DNA of 64,000 bases from Sinomonas sp. ASV486 (GTDB lineage: Bacteria; Actinomycetota; Actinomycetes; Actinomycetales; Micrococcaceae): the NCBI RefSeq assembly GCF_030908215.1, contig NZ_JAVFJK010000003.1, forward strand, positions 309,883-373,882, written 5' to 3'. A program made the translations under genes and the position numbers. Positions 27,060 to 36,344 of this stretch are shown piece by piece. The notes below the pieces were generated by a model that saw nothing but the letters and a program-made list of their open reading frames with translations, searched no databases and was not told the DNA's origin. How positions within the stretch are numbered: the stretch's first letter is position 1; every line of letters begins with the position of its first letter.

Positions 27060-27945
27060 TCAGGCGGCGTCTGCCGTCCGAGTGGTGGCCCGGCGGCCTG
27101 TTTCGGATTGGACCGGGGTCTGGTAGCCCAGCGCCGAGTGCAGGCGCCGCCGGTTGTACACGGCCTTGATCCATGTCCCGACGGCGGTGAGTGCCTCGGC
27201 GCGGGTGGCCCATCTGCGGCGGCTGTAGATCTCGGCCTTGAGCGTAGGCCCGGAGGACTCCTGCATCGCGTTGTCCCAGCACACCCCGGTCCGGCCCACG
27301 GACTGGGCGAGTCCGAGGTCCTGGCATGCCCGGTGCATCTGCTCCGAGGTGAACTGGGTACCGCGGTCGGCGTGGAACACGACCCCGGCCGGGACGCGCC
27401 CGCGCAGAGTGTGGGCCGTGCGCAGCGCGCACACGGTCAGGGCCGTGTTCTGCACGGTGTCCATCGCCTAGGCCGATCACGCGCCCGGAGCACCCGTCCC
27501 GCACGGCGCAGAGGTAGAGCCAGCCCTGCCCCGTGGGCAGGTAGGTGATACCCGCCGTCCAGACCGCGTCCAGCGCCCCGGTGTCCCACTTGCGCCCGAG
27601 GCGGTCCGGGATCCGGTGCACCGGGGCCGTGCCGGCGGCCTTGGCGGGGCGGAACCGGCGCGGGGAGACGCCCTCGAGGCCTTGGCGCCGCATCGAGGCC
27701 GCCACGGGCTTCACATCGGCACAGATCCCGTCCCGGGCCAGCGCGGCCCGGATGCGCGGAGCGCCGGAGACCCCGTCCGAGGCCGTATGCGCCTGCCGTA
27801 CAGCGGCGTCCAGGGCCCGACGCCGCGCCGCGGCCGGCGTCGGGACCCGTTGTGTGCGCTTGGTCCAGGCATTGAACCCCGAGCGGGAGACGCCCAGCAG
27901 CGCGGCCATCCGGCAGATCGGGTAGTTGGCCTTCTCCACGCGCAT
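27060..27945 (-). pseudogene. IS3-family transposase orfB, frameshifted
   Basis: The frame begins MRVEKANYPICRMAALLGVS at 27945 and runs through the first catalytic Asp (LDAVWTAGITYLPTG) to GCSGRVIG. Near 27466 an extra base shifts the frame; the rest, MDTVQNTALTVCALRTAHTL through VFHADRGTQFTSEQ (second Asp) and TLKAEIYSRRRW, is in another frame. The integrase core is therefore split between its first and second catalytic residues. Confidence 0.82.
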
Positions 27946-28275
27946 CAGTTCGAAGCATTCCCGTTCGGATGCCTGGAGGCGAAGAAGGCCGCGGCTTTTC
28001 CCAGGAACTCGTTGTCCATCCGCAGCCTGGCGTTCTCCCGCCGCAGCCGCTCCAGCTCGGCCTTCTCGTCCACCACCGCCGCGGGTGGCCGGGTCCTGCC
28101 GCGCCCGCTCGCCCTTCACCCACCGGCCCAGCAGCGCCTCCCCGACGCCGCGCTCCCGGGCGACCTGCGCGATCGGCCGGCCCGTGTCGATCACCAGCCG
28201 CGCCGCCTCACGCCGACACTCCGGCGTGAACGACCTCGTCGACCTGCCCAGAAGAACACCTTCCCGCAGGACCAT
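27945..28275 (-). pseudogene. IS3-family transposase orfA, frameshifted
   Basis: The N-terminal helix-turn-helix (SFTPECRREAARLVIDTGRP and VARERGVGEALLGRWV) starts at the ATG at 28275. Near 28082 one extra base in a G/C-rich run shifts the frame. The leucine-zipper part VVDEKAELERLRRENARLRM then continues in the new frame to a TGA that overlaps the orfB start (TGATG). Confidence 0.78.
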
Positions 28276-28486
28276 CGGATCCCGCTAACTCAGGTGTCCA
28301 CGGCGAGAGGCTAACCTCATTTTTCAAACCTGATGCTTAGGCCGCGTCCGGGACAGGCCATCCAGAGGACGCGGTGCGAACCCGCCGCCAAACAGAGCTG
28401 GGGTTGGGGTCTGTATTGCCACTGTTCGGGCAAGGTGCCGGTCGCAACCTGTCGAGCCCACGGGAGGCCGGGAATGCCCTGCGGGG

Positions 28487-28506
28487 CGGCTCCGGCTCCG
28501 GAGCCG
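28487..28506 (-). terminator. Hairpin downstream of the relaxase gene
   Basis: CGGCTCCGG and CCGGAGCCG form a 9-bp perfect stem around CT, about 50 bases past the relaxase stop. No T-run follows; the terminator role is inferred. The surrounding 28301-28554 stretch has no gene. Confidence 0.4.
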
Positions 28507-28554
28507 TGCCCCCGGCTCACTTACCTCGCGGCATCCGATTCATCATCGTCTTGA

Positions 28555-31500
28555 TCAGAGGCTCTGGATGCGCTCCTCACGGTCCGATGTACGCCCACGC
28601 ACGGCGAGACGCTCGGCTTCGGCCTGCTGGGCCGTGTGGGCTGCGGCCTTCTGCGCCTCAGCTGCACGGGTGCGCTCGATGCGGACGACGGCGTCGCGAG
28701 GCATCAACGACCTCAGTGATTCGGCCTCAGTTCGCGCGTCTTGGGCGGCCTTTGTCCAACGCCGGATTTCGCGGCCGGGGTTGGCGCCTTCGTACCGCCC
28801 GGCTGCTCGGCGAACGTGCTCGATGCCGAATACGCGGGCCACCGCGGCCAGCCTGTCCTCCCTGAGAGATGGCGTCGGGCGGTGTGTGCCCGACGCGGCC
28901 AAGAGGCCGGCGACGTGGCCCCATTGTGCGGCCGCGCGCTCGGCGGCCTCGGCGCGGGCGCTGAGCGCGGCGATTTCGTCTCGTACCCGCTTTGCTGGGC
29001 CGCTGTCGGTGAGCCCGCGGATGGCTACCCCTGCGCGGTCGGTGGCGAAGGTGAGGCCCCGGTCGGCGCGGTCGCGTTCCATCGCGGCGGTGAACTGTTC
29101 CCGGGCATGGTCGGGGTTCTCGGCGATGACGTGCAGCCGGTTCGCCTGGCGGCCGCGGGTCATGCCGACATATACGGCCGCCGCGCTGGTCTGGTGGGTG
29201 AGCAGCGTGTGCGACGCCGTTGCGGTCGTGCCCTGGACGCCGTAGGCGGTCGCCGCATAGGCAAGGTGCGCGTACTCCGCCACGTAGTCGGCTGGGAGGT
29301 GAACGCTGGTCTCGTGCCTTCGGCCTGTGCCGGTCTCGCGCACCCACAGCGATCCGTCGGCGTCGACCTGCTGCACAGTCCAGTTCTGCCGGTTGGCGAC
29401 GCCGAGGCCGGTGTCGTTGCGTCGGGTCTGGATCAGGTCTCCGGCGCCGATGCTCAGGCCGTCGCTGCCCGTGACTGTTCGGGCGTCGTCGACGACGCCG
29501 CGTTTGATTCGGCGGGCGCGGATGCGCTCGTTGAGGGCAGTGGCTTCCTCGAGGGTCACGACGGTGATCGCGTCGCCGTCGCGGGCGGTGCCGGCGATGT
29601 GCGTCTGGGCGTCGTCCTCGCTCGCGTGGATCCGGACGAGACCGAGTACGGTGAGCTGATCGAACACCTCGCCGGGACCGCGGCCGTCGCGCATCGCGAG
29701 CGTGAGGTCGGTGTAGGCGGGATCGGTGAAGCGGTGCACGCTGGTCATCTGCCAGACGCGGCCGCGGATCTGGGCTGCCATGTCGAGCACTCCCCCGCGG
29801 CCGACTGCGGGCAGCTGCGCGCGGTCGCCGACCAGCGCGACGCTCGCTCCCGACTCCGCGGCGAGGGTAAACAGGGCGAGCGCGGTGTCCTGGTCGAGCA
29901 TCCCGGCCTCGTCGACGACGATCCGCTCGCCCCGGCCGATCCGTGCTTCGGTGGGCGGGCCGTCGTAGCTGCGTCCGGTCTCGGGGTCGATCGCCCCGCG
30001 GGCGAGGCGGGTCCAGACGCCGTCGCCGTTCCACCGCCAGCCGTGCGCGTGCACGAGGGCCGCAACCGAGTCCGCGGGCACGCCGAGTTCCTCGGCCGCG
30101 ACGCGCGCGGCCTTCCTCGTCGGGGCAACGACGCGCACCCGGCGCCCTTCGCGTTCGGAGGCGGCGATCGCGGCGGCGAGCATCGTCGTCTTCCCCGCAC
30201 CGGCGGCTCCCTCGACGACGACGAGCGGATCCGGCGACGCAACGGCCGCGGCCGCCTCGCGCTGGTCCGGATCGAGGCCATCGGCCTCGGCGAGGCCACC
30301 GAGATCGGGGCGCTCGGGCCCGGCATCTGCGACACGGGCGGTCAGGAGGTCGCGAAGCCTCGTCTGGGCCTCGATCACGCGCACGCTCGTGAGGTGCGCG
30401 ACGTGCTCCGGTGCGGGTGCGCCGGGCGGCAGGAGCGAGAAGCAGTCCTCCAACGCGAGCCGGGACGCGAGCCCGACGAACTCCCGCAGCTCCTCGCCGG
30501 TTGCGCGCACACCGTACTCGGTCACCAGGACGGTGACGTGCTCGGTGACCGTGTGCGTGGTCCACGCTGAGGCGCGGGCGGCACACCGGTCGAGGGCGCG
30601 GGATGCGATCTCCTCGATCGAGAGGTCCTCGAGCGCAACCACCGCAGGCGGTGCCGGTCGCTTCAGGGTTGCGGGGTCGTATCCGGCATGCCGGAGCCCG
30701 GCGATCCACGCGGCCTCCTCAGCGAGGCTGGTCGGCTTCTTCGCGGGCCGCTCGTACGCCCACGCCTTCGCCTGCAACCGCGCGGTGACCACCGGTCCCG
30801 GTGTCTCACCGGGGTGCACGGCCTCCCATTCGGCGCTCAGGCGGTCAAGGTTCCGCTCGACCTGGACGGCCCGCTTGCTCATCGCCGCATTGAACGGGTG
30901 CAGCTCGGCGACCTCCCCGGTGACGGGATCCAGCGTCAGCGCGTGCCGGTCGAGCACCTCGGCAAGCGCGGGATGAGCGGCGATGACGGCAGTGCCGAGC
31001 GCGCGGATTGCGCCCTGCTGGGCGAACAGTGCCGCCGTGTCGAGCGCGCGCCAGGCGCCGGCCGCACGCACGCGCGTGCCGATCTGGAGGTGGATGTGCC
31101 GATGTGGGTCCCCGGCGCGGCTCGTGCGGTGGGTGACGGCGACAGTGTGCAGTTCCTCGGCCGGCACGACCTCCTGCGCGCCGCGCGGCCCGACCCGTGT
31201 CACCGAATGCCTGGCGAGCCAGCGGCGGATCTCGGCGGCGGCATCCTGCTGTGCGGCGTCGAGCGCGGCTGACACCTCGGGATGCAGGGCCGCGGCGATG
31301 GAGAGGGACTTCGGTGCGTTGACCACCATCTCTGCGAAGCGCGGCGATCCCAGACGGCCCTCGCCCGCCCGCCGTGGGACACCCAGCTGTTCCCCGGTGA
31401 TCGGGTGCTCCCAGTCGACCCATCCGGCGTACGCGCCCGGGGCGAGGTCTCGGTTCGCAGTGGCCTCGCCGTCGCGGTCGAGCTGGACGAACTCGGCAAC

Positions 31501-31662
31501 GCTTCCGGCTCCGAGGTAGTAGTCATCGGCGCGCGAGCGATCGGATTCGACGTACCGGCGCGCGTCCGCGCCGTCCCCGCGGAACAATGTCACGCCGCCC
31601 CTCACGCCCGCCTCCCTCACCTCTGTGAGAGACAGGTGCGCAGCGCCTACCAGCGGTAGCAT
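28555..31662 (-). CDS. MobF-type conjugative relaxase-helicase (TraA/TrwC-like)
   Basis: About 1,035 residues. The N-terminal relaxase domain has the tyrosines RYVESD and ADDYYLG and the metal-binding histidine cluster GDPHRHIHLQIGTRV. The C-terminal half is a RecD-like helicase: Walker A VEGAAGAGKTTM, Walker B IVVDEAGMLD, later YGVQGTTATASHTLL and VYVGMTRGRQANRLHV. Such proteins nick oriT, attach covalently to the strand and unwind it for transfer. The open frame begins upstream at 31875, but conservation starts around MLPLVGAAHLSLTEV; the ATG at 31662 lacks a strong ribosome binding site, so the start is uncertain. No type IV secretion genes or TraB-like pump lie in the window, so the island is probably mobilisable rather than self-transmissible. 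Confidence 0.88.
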   Translation of the reverse strand: MLPLVGAAHLSLTEVREAGVRGGVTLFRGDGADARRYVESDRSRADDYYLGAGSVAEFVQLDRDGEATANRDLAPGAYAGWVDWEHPITGEQLGVPRRAGEGRLGSPRFAEMVVNAPKSLSIAAALHPEVSAALDAAQQDAAAEIRRWLARHSVTRVGPRGAQEVVPAEELHTVAVTHRTSRAGDPHRHIHLQIGTRVRAAGAWRALDTAALFAQQGAIRALGTAVIAAHPALAEVLDRHALTLDPVTGEVAELHPFNAAMSKRAVQVERNLDRLSAEWEAVHPGETPGPVVTARLQAKAWAYERPAKKPTSLAEEAAWIAGLRHAGYDPATLKRPAPPAVVALEDLSIEEIASRALDRCAARASAWTTHTVTEHVTVLVTEYGVRATGEELREFVGLASRLALEDCFSLLPPGAPAPEHVAHLTSVRVIEAQTRLRDLLTARVADAGPERPDLGGLAEADGLDPDQREAAAAVASPDPLVVVEGAAGAGKTTMLAAAIAASEREGRRVRVVAPTRKAARVAAEELGVPADSVAALVHAHGWRWNGDGVWTRLARGAIDPETGRSYDGPPTEARIGRGERIVVDEAGMLDQDTALALFTLAAESGASVALVGDRAQLPAVGRGGVLDMAAQIRGRVWQMTSVHRFTDPAYTDLTLAMRDGRGPGEVFDQLTVLGLVRIHASEDDAQTHIAGTARDGDAITVVTLEEATALNERIRARRIKRGVVDDARTVTGSDGLSIGAGDLIQTRRNDTGLGVANRQNWTVQQVDADGSLWVRETGTGRRHETSVHLPADYVAEYAHLAYAATAYGVQGTTATASHTLLTHQTSAAAVYVGMTRGRQANRLHVIAENPDHAREQFTAAMERDRADRGLTFATDRAGVAIRGLTDSGPAKRVRDEIAALSARAEAAERAAAQWGHVAGLLAASGTHRPTPSLREDRLAAVARVFGIEHVRRAAGRYEGANPGREIRRWTKAAQDARTEAESLRSLMPRDAVVRIERTRAAEAQKAAAHTAQQAEAERLAVRGRTSDREERIQSL

Positions 31663-31875
31663 GCGTCCATTCAGAAGAGCCTTGTCAGGAACGGGGAAGC
31701 CCGTTCGGCAGGCAATAGACGTCAGCACAGGGCGCTCACGACGACGTCCGTGATGATCTCTTGTGCAGATCCTGGCGCTCCGCGGGTGTTTCAGATGAAG
31801 CACGTTGCGTGCATCTTCATCGGCGCGGGTCCTACGTGCGTAGTTATCGTCAGCGATCTCAACGCACACCCTCAC

Positions 31876-32043
31876 TCAAGAGACGACTTCGATGAGTTTC
31901 ACCCCAGTTGCGAGACGTTCCGCTGCGATAGTTCCAGGAGCAGGGCTCTCCTTGGGAATGATGTATCCCTGAATCAGTCCTTGCCCGGTCTTGCTCACAT
32001 CCAGGGTTCCCCGATCGCCTGGCTTGCTCCCAAATCTCGCCAT
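31876..32043 (-). CDS. Small hypothetical protein upstream of the relaxase
   Basis: A 55-residue frame from an ATG at 32043, with a weakly placed GAGGAAG upstream. The sequence includes RGTLDVSKTGQGLIQGYIIP and looks like a small beta-rich domain. A longer frame starts at 32175. It precedes the relaxase gene on the same strand, where small accessory mobilisation proteins often occur, but it matches no family that I recognise. Confidence 0.33.
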   Translation of the reverse strand: MARFGSKPGDRGTLDVSKTGQGLIQGYIIPKESPAPGTIAAERLATGVKLIEVVS

Positions 32044-32238
32044 ATCCTGATTAGCTTCCTCGATATCGGGTGGGTCGAATTTCAGTGCAGGAGTTCGGGC
32101 AGATAAGCATGCGCATAATACTGGAGAGGCCGGTGGAGGATCCCGGAAATACGCCCAATCCGCGTACACTTCCACACGACGTATATCCGTCGAGGCCCTC
32201 CGCGCCAGAGAAATCGCTTCAGTGCGCGGGCAAGCCCA

Positions 32239-35175
32239 CTAGTAATACTCGCGGATGTAGCTCAGCGCTTTCTCGAAGACGTCGTTGTCACGAATCTTGA
32301 ACTGGACGTAGAGAGTCTTGCGGAGGGCTTGGCGGACTTCTTGGTCGCCCTGGATGGTGGCCTGCCAGCCCTCAAAACGCACCGCACGGACGACTTCGTC
32401 GATGCGGTTGACGATGTTCTCGACGATGATCGGGGTTTCCTCGGTCTTGACCGCCTGGAACAGCTCTGTGAGAGCGGCTTTCCCCTGCTCCTCACGAGGG
32501 ATTTCATTAACGGCCTTCTCGGCTACGACCGTGTCGCGCGCAAGTTCCAGCAGCTCCCGGAGGAAGTCGAGGCTCGACTGCTGGATGTCGGCGTACTTCT
32601 CGCGTAGAGCGTTGAGGCGCTGGCCGAGCTGGATGAAGACCGGGTTGTTTAGGTGCCGGGCGATGCGCGCCGTGATCTGTTTCTCGATCTCTTCCGGCGG
32701 GATGTCCGTGCGCTTGCCCAGCATAAGGTCCTCGATGGTCTGGGCATCGAGGACGATCGTCTCAGCGCCCTCCGGCAGCTCGACTTGGACGTGCTCGTTG
32801 ATCAGATCGATCGTCTTGGCGCCGAGCGCGTGCCAGACCAGGCGTCCGGTTATGTCAGAGGGACGGACGGATTCGTAGACGTCGGTCAGCCAGTGGTAAT
32901 CATCGCGATACGAGGCAAGCATCGGGTCCGGGCTGAGTGCCTCCCACAGTTGAGAGACAACGCTGTATGCTAGGCCGAACGCGTCCTTCGTCGCGTCGTC
33001 GGCAATTGCCGACTGGGCTTGGACCAGGCCCTCGTACCCGCCCACCGTCCGGTCGACGCCGGGGAAGAACGACAGAGCCACGTTGATGGCGGGCTCAAGC
33101 TCCTTCTTGAGCTCCTCGATGTTGGAGATAACTCGCTGCACGGACTTTTCGTCGAACGCCAGCGACTTCGCCACGTCGTCGAAGATTCCGAGGTAATCCA
33201 CCACCAGTCCATGCGTCTTGTTAGGTGGGTAGACCCGGTTGGTGCGAGTGATCGCCTGCAGGAGAGTGTGCTCCGTGAGCGGCTTGTCGAGGTACTGGCA
33301 GTAGAGGATCGGTGCATCGAACCCGGTGAGGAGCTTGGCGGTGACGATGATGATCTTCAGCGGATCCGCAGGGTCGTTGAACCGCGTGAGGACCTGCTCC
33401 AGATCCTCCGCGCCTGGGGTCCACTTCACCCAGTCTGGCGAGTCGCCTCTGGTCTTCGACATGACGATCGTCGAAGCCTCCGGTCCCAGATGCTTGTCGA
33501 GCTCGGCCTTGTACGCCACACATGAGGCCTTGTCGTAGGCGACGACCTGTGCCTTGAAGCCCTCGGGCTCGACCTTGGCGCGGAAGTGTTCGGCGATATC
33601 AGCGGCGATCTTCGCGATTCGCGACGGCGTCTTGATCAGGACCTCGATCGAAGCCGCCTTCCTCGAAAGCGTGATCTTGTCGGCATCGGAGAGGCCACGG
33701 TCGGCAGCAAGCTCTTCGAAGGCGGCATCGATCCCGTCCTGATCGATGTGGATCTCGGACAGGCGCGGTTCGAAATGCAGAGGGAGGGTTGCGCCGTCAC
33801 GGATCGATTCGCCGAAGGAGTACCGCGAAAGGTAGCCGCCCTCGTCCTGAGGCGACCCGAACCACATGAAGGTATTGCGGTCACGTCGGTTGATCGGTGT
33901 GCCGGTCAAGCCGAAGAGGAATGCGTTGGGCAGCGCTTCGCGCATCTTCTGCCCGTAGTCACCCTCCTGGGAGCGGTGGGCTTCGTCGACCATCACAATG
34001 ATGTTTCCACGGGCGTCCAGCACCCCTGGGGCCTCACCGAATTTGTGGATCGTTGTGATGATGATCTTCCGCGCCCCCTGGCTCAGGAGCGCCTGAAGCT
34101 GGGCTCGCGAGTCCGTCGATACCAGGCCGGGGACATCGGAGGCGTTGAAGGTGCCGGTGATCTGCGCATCGAGATCGATGCGGTCCACGACGATCAGGAT
34201 CGTCGGGTTGGTCAACTCGGCCATGGCTCGGAGCTTGAGGGCAGTGAAGACCATGAGCAGAGACTTGCCTGAGCCCTGGAAGTGCCAGATCAGGCCCTGC
34301 TTGACTTCGCCGAGCAGCACGCGCTCGACGATCAGGTTGGTCGCCTTGAACTGCTGGAACCGGGCAATGATCTTGATCTTCCGGTGCTTCTTGTCCGTTG
34401 CGTAGACCGTGAAGAACCGCAGGAAGTCCAGCACGGCGCGGGGCGTGAGGACGCCCTGGACCGCCTCCTGGACAGCGGTGAGCCCGATCTTAGCCGGCGC
34501 GTCCTCGTCGGTGGGCTCTTCGCGCCAAGGTCCCCACAGCTCGATTGGCATGCCGACCGTGCCGTACCGGAAGTCCTTGCCCTCTGTAGCGAACGAGAAC
34601 ACGTTCGGAACGAAGAACTGTGGAACGCTCTGCTCATAGTCGTCATGAATCTGCGCAGCCCCGTCGATCCACGTGTACGCCGGCCGGGTGGGCGACTTTG
34701 CCTCCCCCACAACCAGCGGGAACCCGTTGCACCATAACACCAGATCGAACCGCTTCTCGACTCGGCCCTGTCTGAACGCAACTTCCGTCGAAATCACCCA
34801 GCGGTTCGACGAATCATCATCAAGGTAGTCAAAGTCGACCAGACAGACTGTCGTGTGTTCCCCGTTCGGCCCGAACGGCATCGACTTCTGCCCGGTCAAC
34901 CAACCCATGAACTCCTCGTTGGCAACGATCGGATGCGGACTCGTGCGAGCCGCGATGACGATCGCGCGCAGGTGATGGATGACCTGTTCGGCTTTGTCCG
35001 GATCTGCTGCGATCTCCGGATTCAAACGGATCAGCGCTTCCTTGACCGGTCCTTCCATCAGCACCTCATCGAGGTGTCGCGGAAGCTTGCTGCCCGCTAC
35101 AAACGGGACGTCACGCGACGTCACCAAGTCCCGCACGAAGTCCCGCACCGCGTTAGCCTCACTAAAATTGGTCAT
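32239..35175 (-). CDS. hsdR: Type I restriction enzyme R subunit
   Basis: A 978-residue HsdR. The N-terminal nuclease motif is FDLVLWCNGFPLVVGEAKS, giving the Asp and ExK of the PD-(D/E)xK site. The helicase motor shows FQGSGKSLLMVF (Walker A), VMVDEAHRSQEGDYG (DEAH) and FLFGLTGTPINRRDRN. The C-terminal helical domain is present. It translocates DNA and cuts far from the unmethylated target in complex with HsdM and HsdS. The ATG at 35175 overlaps the hsdS stop by one base (TGATG). No lesions were seen. Confidence 0.93.
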   Translation of the reverse strand: MTNFSEANAVRDFVRDLVTSRDVPFVAGSKLPRHLDEVLMEGPVKEALIRLNPEIAADPDKAEQVIHHLRAIVIAARTSPHPIVANEEFMGWLTGQKSMPFGPNGEHTTVCLVDFDYLDDDSSNRWVISTEVAFRQGRVEKRFDLVLWCNGFPLVVGEAKSPTRPAYTWIDGAAQIHDDYEQSVPQFFVPNVFSFATEGKDFRYGTVGMPIELWGPWREEPTDEDAPAKIGLTAVQEAVQGVLTPRAVLDFLRFFTVYATDKKHRKIKIIARFQQFKATNLIVERVLLGEVKQGLIWHFQGSGKSLLMVFTALKLRAMAELTNPTILIVVDRIDLDAQITGTFNASDVPGLVSTDSRAQLQALLSQGARKIIITTIHKFGEAPGVLDARGNIIVMVDEAHRSQEGDYGQKMREALPNAFLFGLTGTPINRRDRNTFMWFGSPQDEGGYLSRYSFGESIRDGATLPLHFEPRLSEIHIDQDGIDAAFEELAADRGLSDADKITLSRKAASIEVLIKTPSRIAKIAADIAEHFRAKVEPEGFKAQVVAYDKASCVAYKAELDKHLGPEASTIVMSKTRGDSPDWVKWTPGAEDLEQVLTRFNDPADPLKIIIVTAKLLTGFDAPILYCQYLDKPLTEHTLLQAITRTNRVYPPNKTHGLVVDYLGIFDDVAKSLAFDEKSVQRVISNIEELKKELEPAINVALSFFPGVDRTVGGYEGLVQAQSAIADDATKDAFGLAYSVVSQLWEALSPDPMLASYRDDYHWLTDVYESVRPSDITGRLVWHALGAKTIDLINEHVQVELPEGAETIVLDAQTIEDLMLGKRTDIPPEEIEKQITARIARHLNNPVFIQLGQRLNALREKYADIQQSSLDFLRELLELARDTVVAEKAVNEIPREEQGKAALTELFQAVKTEETPIIVENIVNRIDEVVRAVRFEGWQATIQGDQEVRQALRKTLYVQFKIRDNDVFEKALSYIREYY

Positions 35176-36344
35176 CAATTGCCTCCGAAGATTTCGGCAA
35201 GGAGCGATGAACGCACCGATGCGAGGGCATTCATCTCTGCATCGATTGACTTCACCAGAGAATCCAGATGCTCGAGTCGAGCAAGGAGCGCACGCTGGTC
35301 GTCCAGTGAAACAGATGGGAAATCCATTCGTCCCAAAGACTTTCGATTGATCTTGACCATGCTCGTAGCGCTTCCGGCCGCGGTCCTTCGCATATGCGCT
35401 CGTCCATGCGCACTTGCAATCACTGCGACAGCAAACTTGGGCAACACATCGTCGATCAGCCACAGGCGCATCATCGTATCTGGAAACGTGACATCGGAGC
35501 GATCTTCCGTGTAGATCCCGACCCGGCCGACCGCTTCGATGGTGTTAGCTCGAGAAACAAGTAGGTCACCGGTTCGAAGGGTCGCAGTTCGTGATTGTGC
35601 TGAATCCGGGATGTTCTTCAGATTGCCGGGTCGGTATCCCTCAGGGCCGAGAGCCGCCAACGACAGGACATAACGCCCAGTATCCTCGGCGACCGGCGCC
35701 GACGACCAGCCACTCTCCGGCGATCGAGACCAGACAACGGAGAACGAGACCGTCCTATCAGCGACCATTGCCTGAATCCGATCATCCAGCCAGATGTCCC
35801 GAGCTTTCAGCGCAGCATTGCGGAGCGAGGTTTGCGCTCCAGACGCGGCTTCCACAGCCCAGACGAGGTCAGCAATGCGTTTTTGGTCGTCGAGGGGCGG
35901 CAGGTCGAACTCGAACTTAGAAAGGTCTCGCCAGTTCGTGCGAGGTGACAATGAGCCCGCAGAGGTTCCGAGAGCATGGTCGAAGAACTCGTTCGAATGT
36001 GTGAGAAGCGGCAGGAATTCGGGCAGCATCTGGGTCTTGTCTGTCTCAAAGGTGAGGATGTCGCCGGAACAGATGGCGTCGAACTCGGCATACGCCACCT
36101 TGCGCTGGTACGCTCTGCGCTTGCCGAAAAGCGTCTGGCCGGGCTTCACGCGGCGGGTGAAAGTCGTGCCCATATCGAGGGAGCCCCATCGTTGGATCTT
36201 GAGCTCCCCGGGGTCCATATGCTCCATGGCAATCACCCGGTCGATGCCCGCAGTTTCCGGGGCGCGAACGGTGAGGTTGACATTGTTGACCACGTCACCC
36301 AAAGCCACTCGTTTCCAAGTCGATTTGTCGAGGTTCAGGCTCAC
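35175..36344 (-). CDS. hsdS: Type I restriction-modification specificity subunit
   Basis: A 389-residue HsdS with two target-recognition domains. The first half ends with the conserved LPPLDDQKRIADLVW helix start; the second half has its own recognition domain ending with SVSLDDQRALLARLEHLDSL. The two domains read a bipartite DNA target. The start is GTG at 36344 overlapping the hsdM stop by four bases. It lies between hsdM and hsdR and would assemble with either of the two HsdM proteins encoded upstream, or with one of each. Confidence 0.9.
   Translation of the reverse strand: MSLNLDKSTWKRVALGDVVNNVNLTVRAPETAGIDRVIAMEHMDPGELKIQRWGSLDMGTTFTRRVKPGQTLFGKRRAYQRKVAYAEFDAICSGDILTFETDKTQMLPEFLPLLTHSNEFFDHALGTSAGSLSPRTNWRDLSKFEFDLPPLDDQKRIADLVWAVEAASGAQTSLRNAALKARDIWLDDRIQAMVADRTVSFSVVWSRSPESGWSSAPVAEDTGRYVLSLAALGPEGYRPGNLKNIPDSAQSRTATLRTGDLLVSRANTIEAVGRVGIYTEDRSDVTFPDTMMRLWLIDDVLPKFAVAVIASAHGRAHMRRTAAGSATSMVKINRKSLGRMDFPSVSLDDQRALLARLEHLDSLVKSIDAEMNALASVRSSLLAEIFGGN

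Larger units (their letters stand above)
27009..28300 (-). mobile_element. Degenerate IS3-family insertion sequence
   Basis: About 1.29 kb, the usual IS3-family size, holding orfA and orfB on the minus strand. The proposed ends are TTGACCCC near 27009 and, read on the minus strand, TGGACACC near 28300; they match only loosely, so the borders are approximate. Both reading frames are broken, so the element cannot move by itself. Confidence 0.7.

Noticed and set aside
28741-30570. A 609-codon plus-strand frame within the relaxase gene
   Set aside because: It is antisense to intact relaxase-helicase motifs and matches no family.
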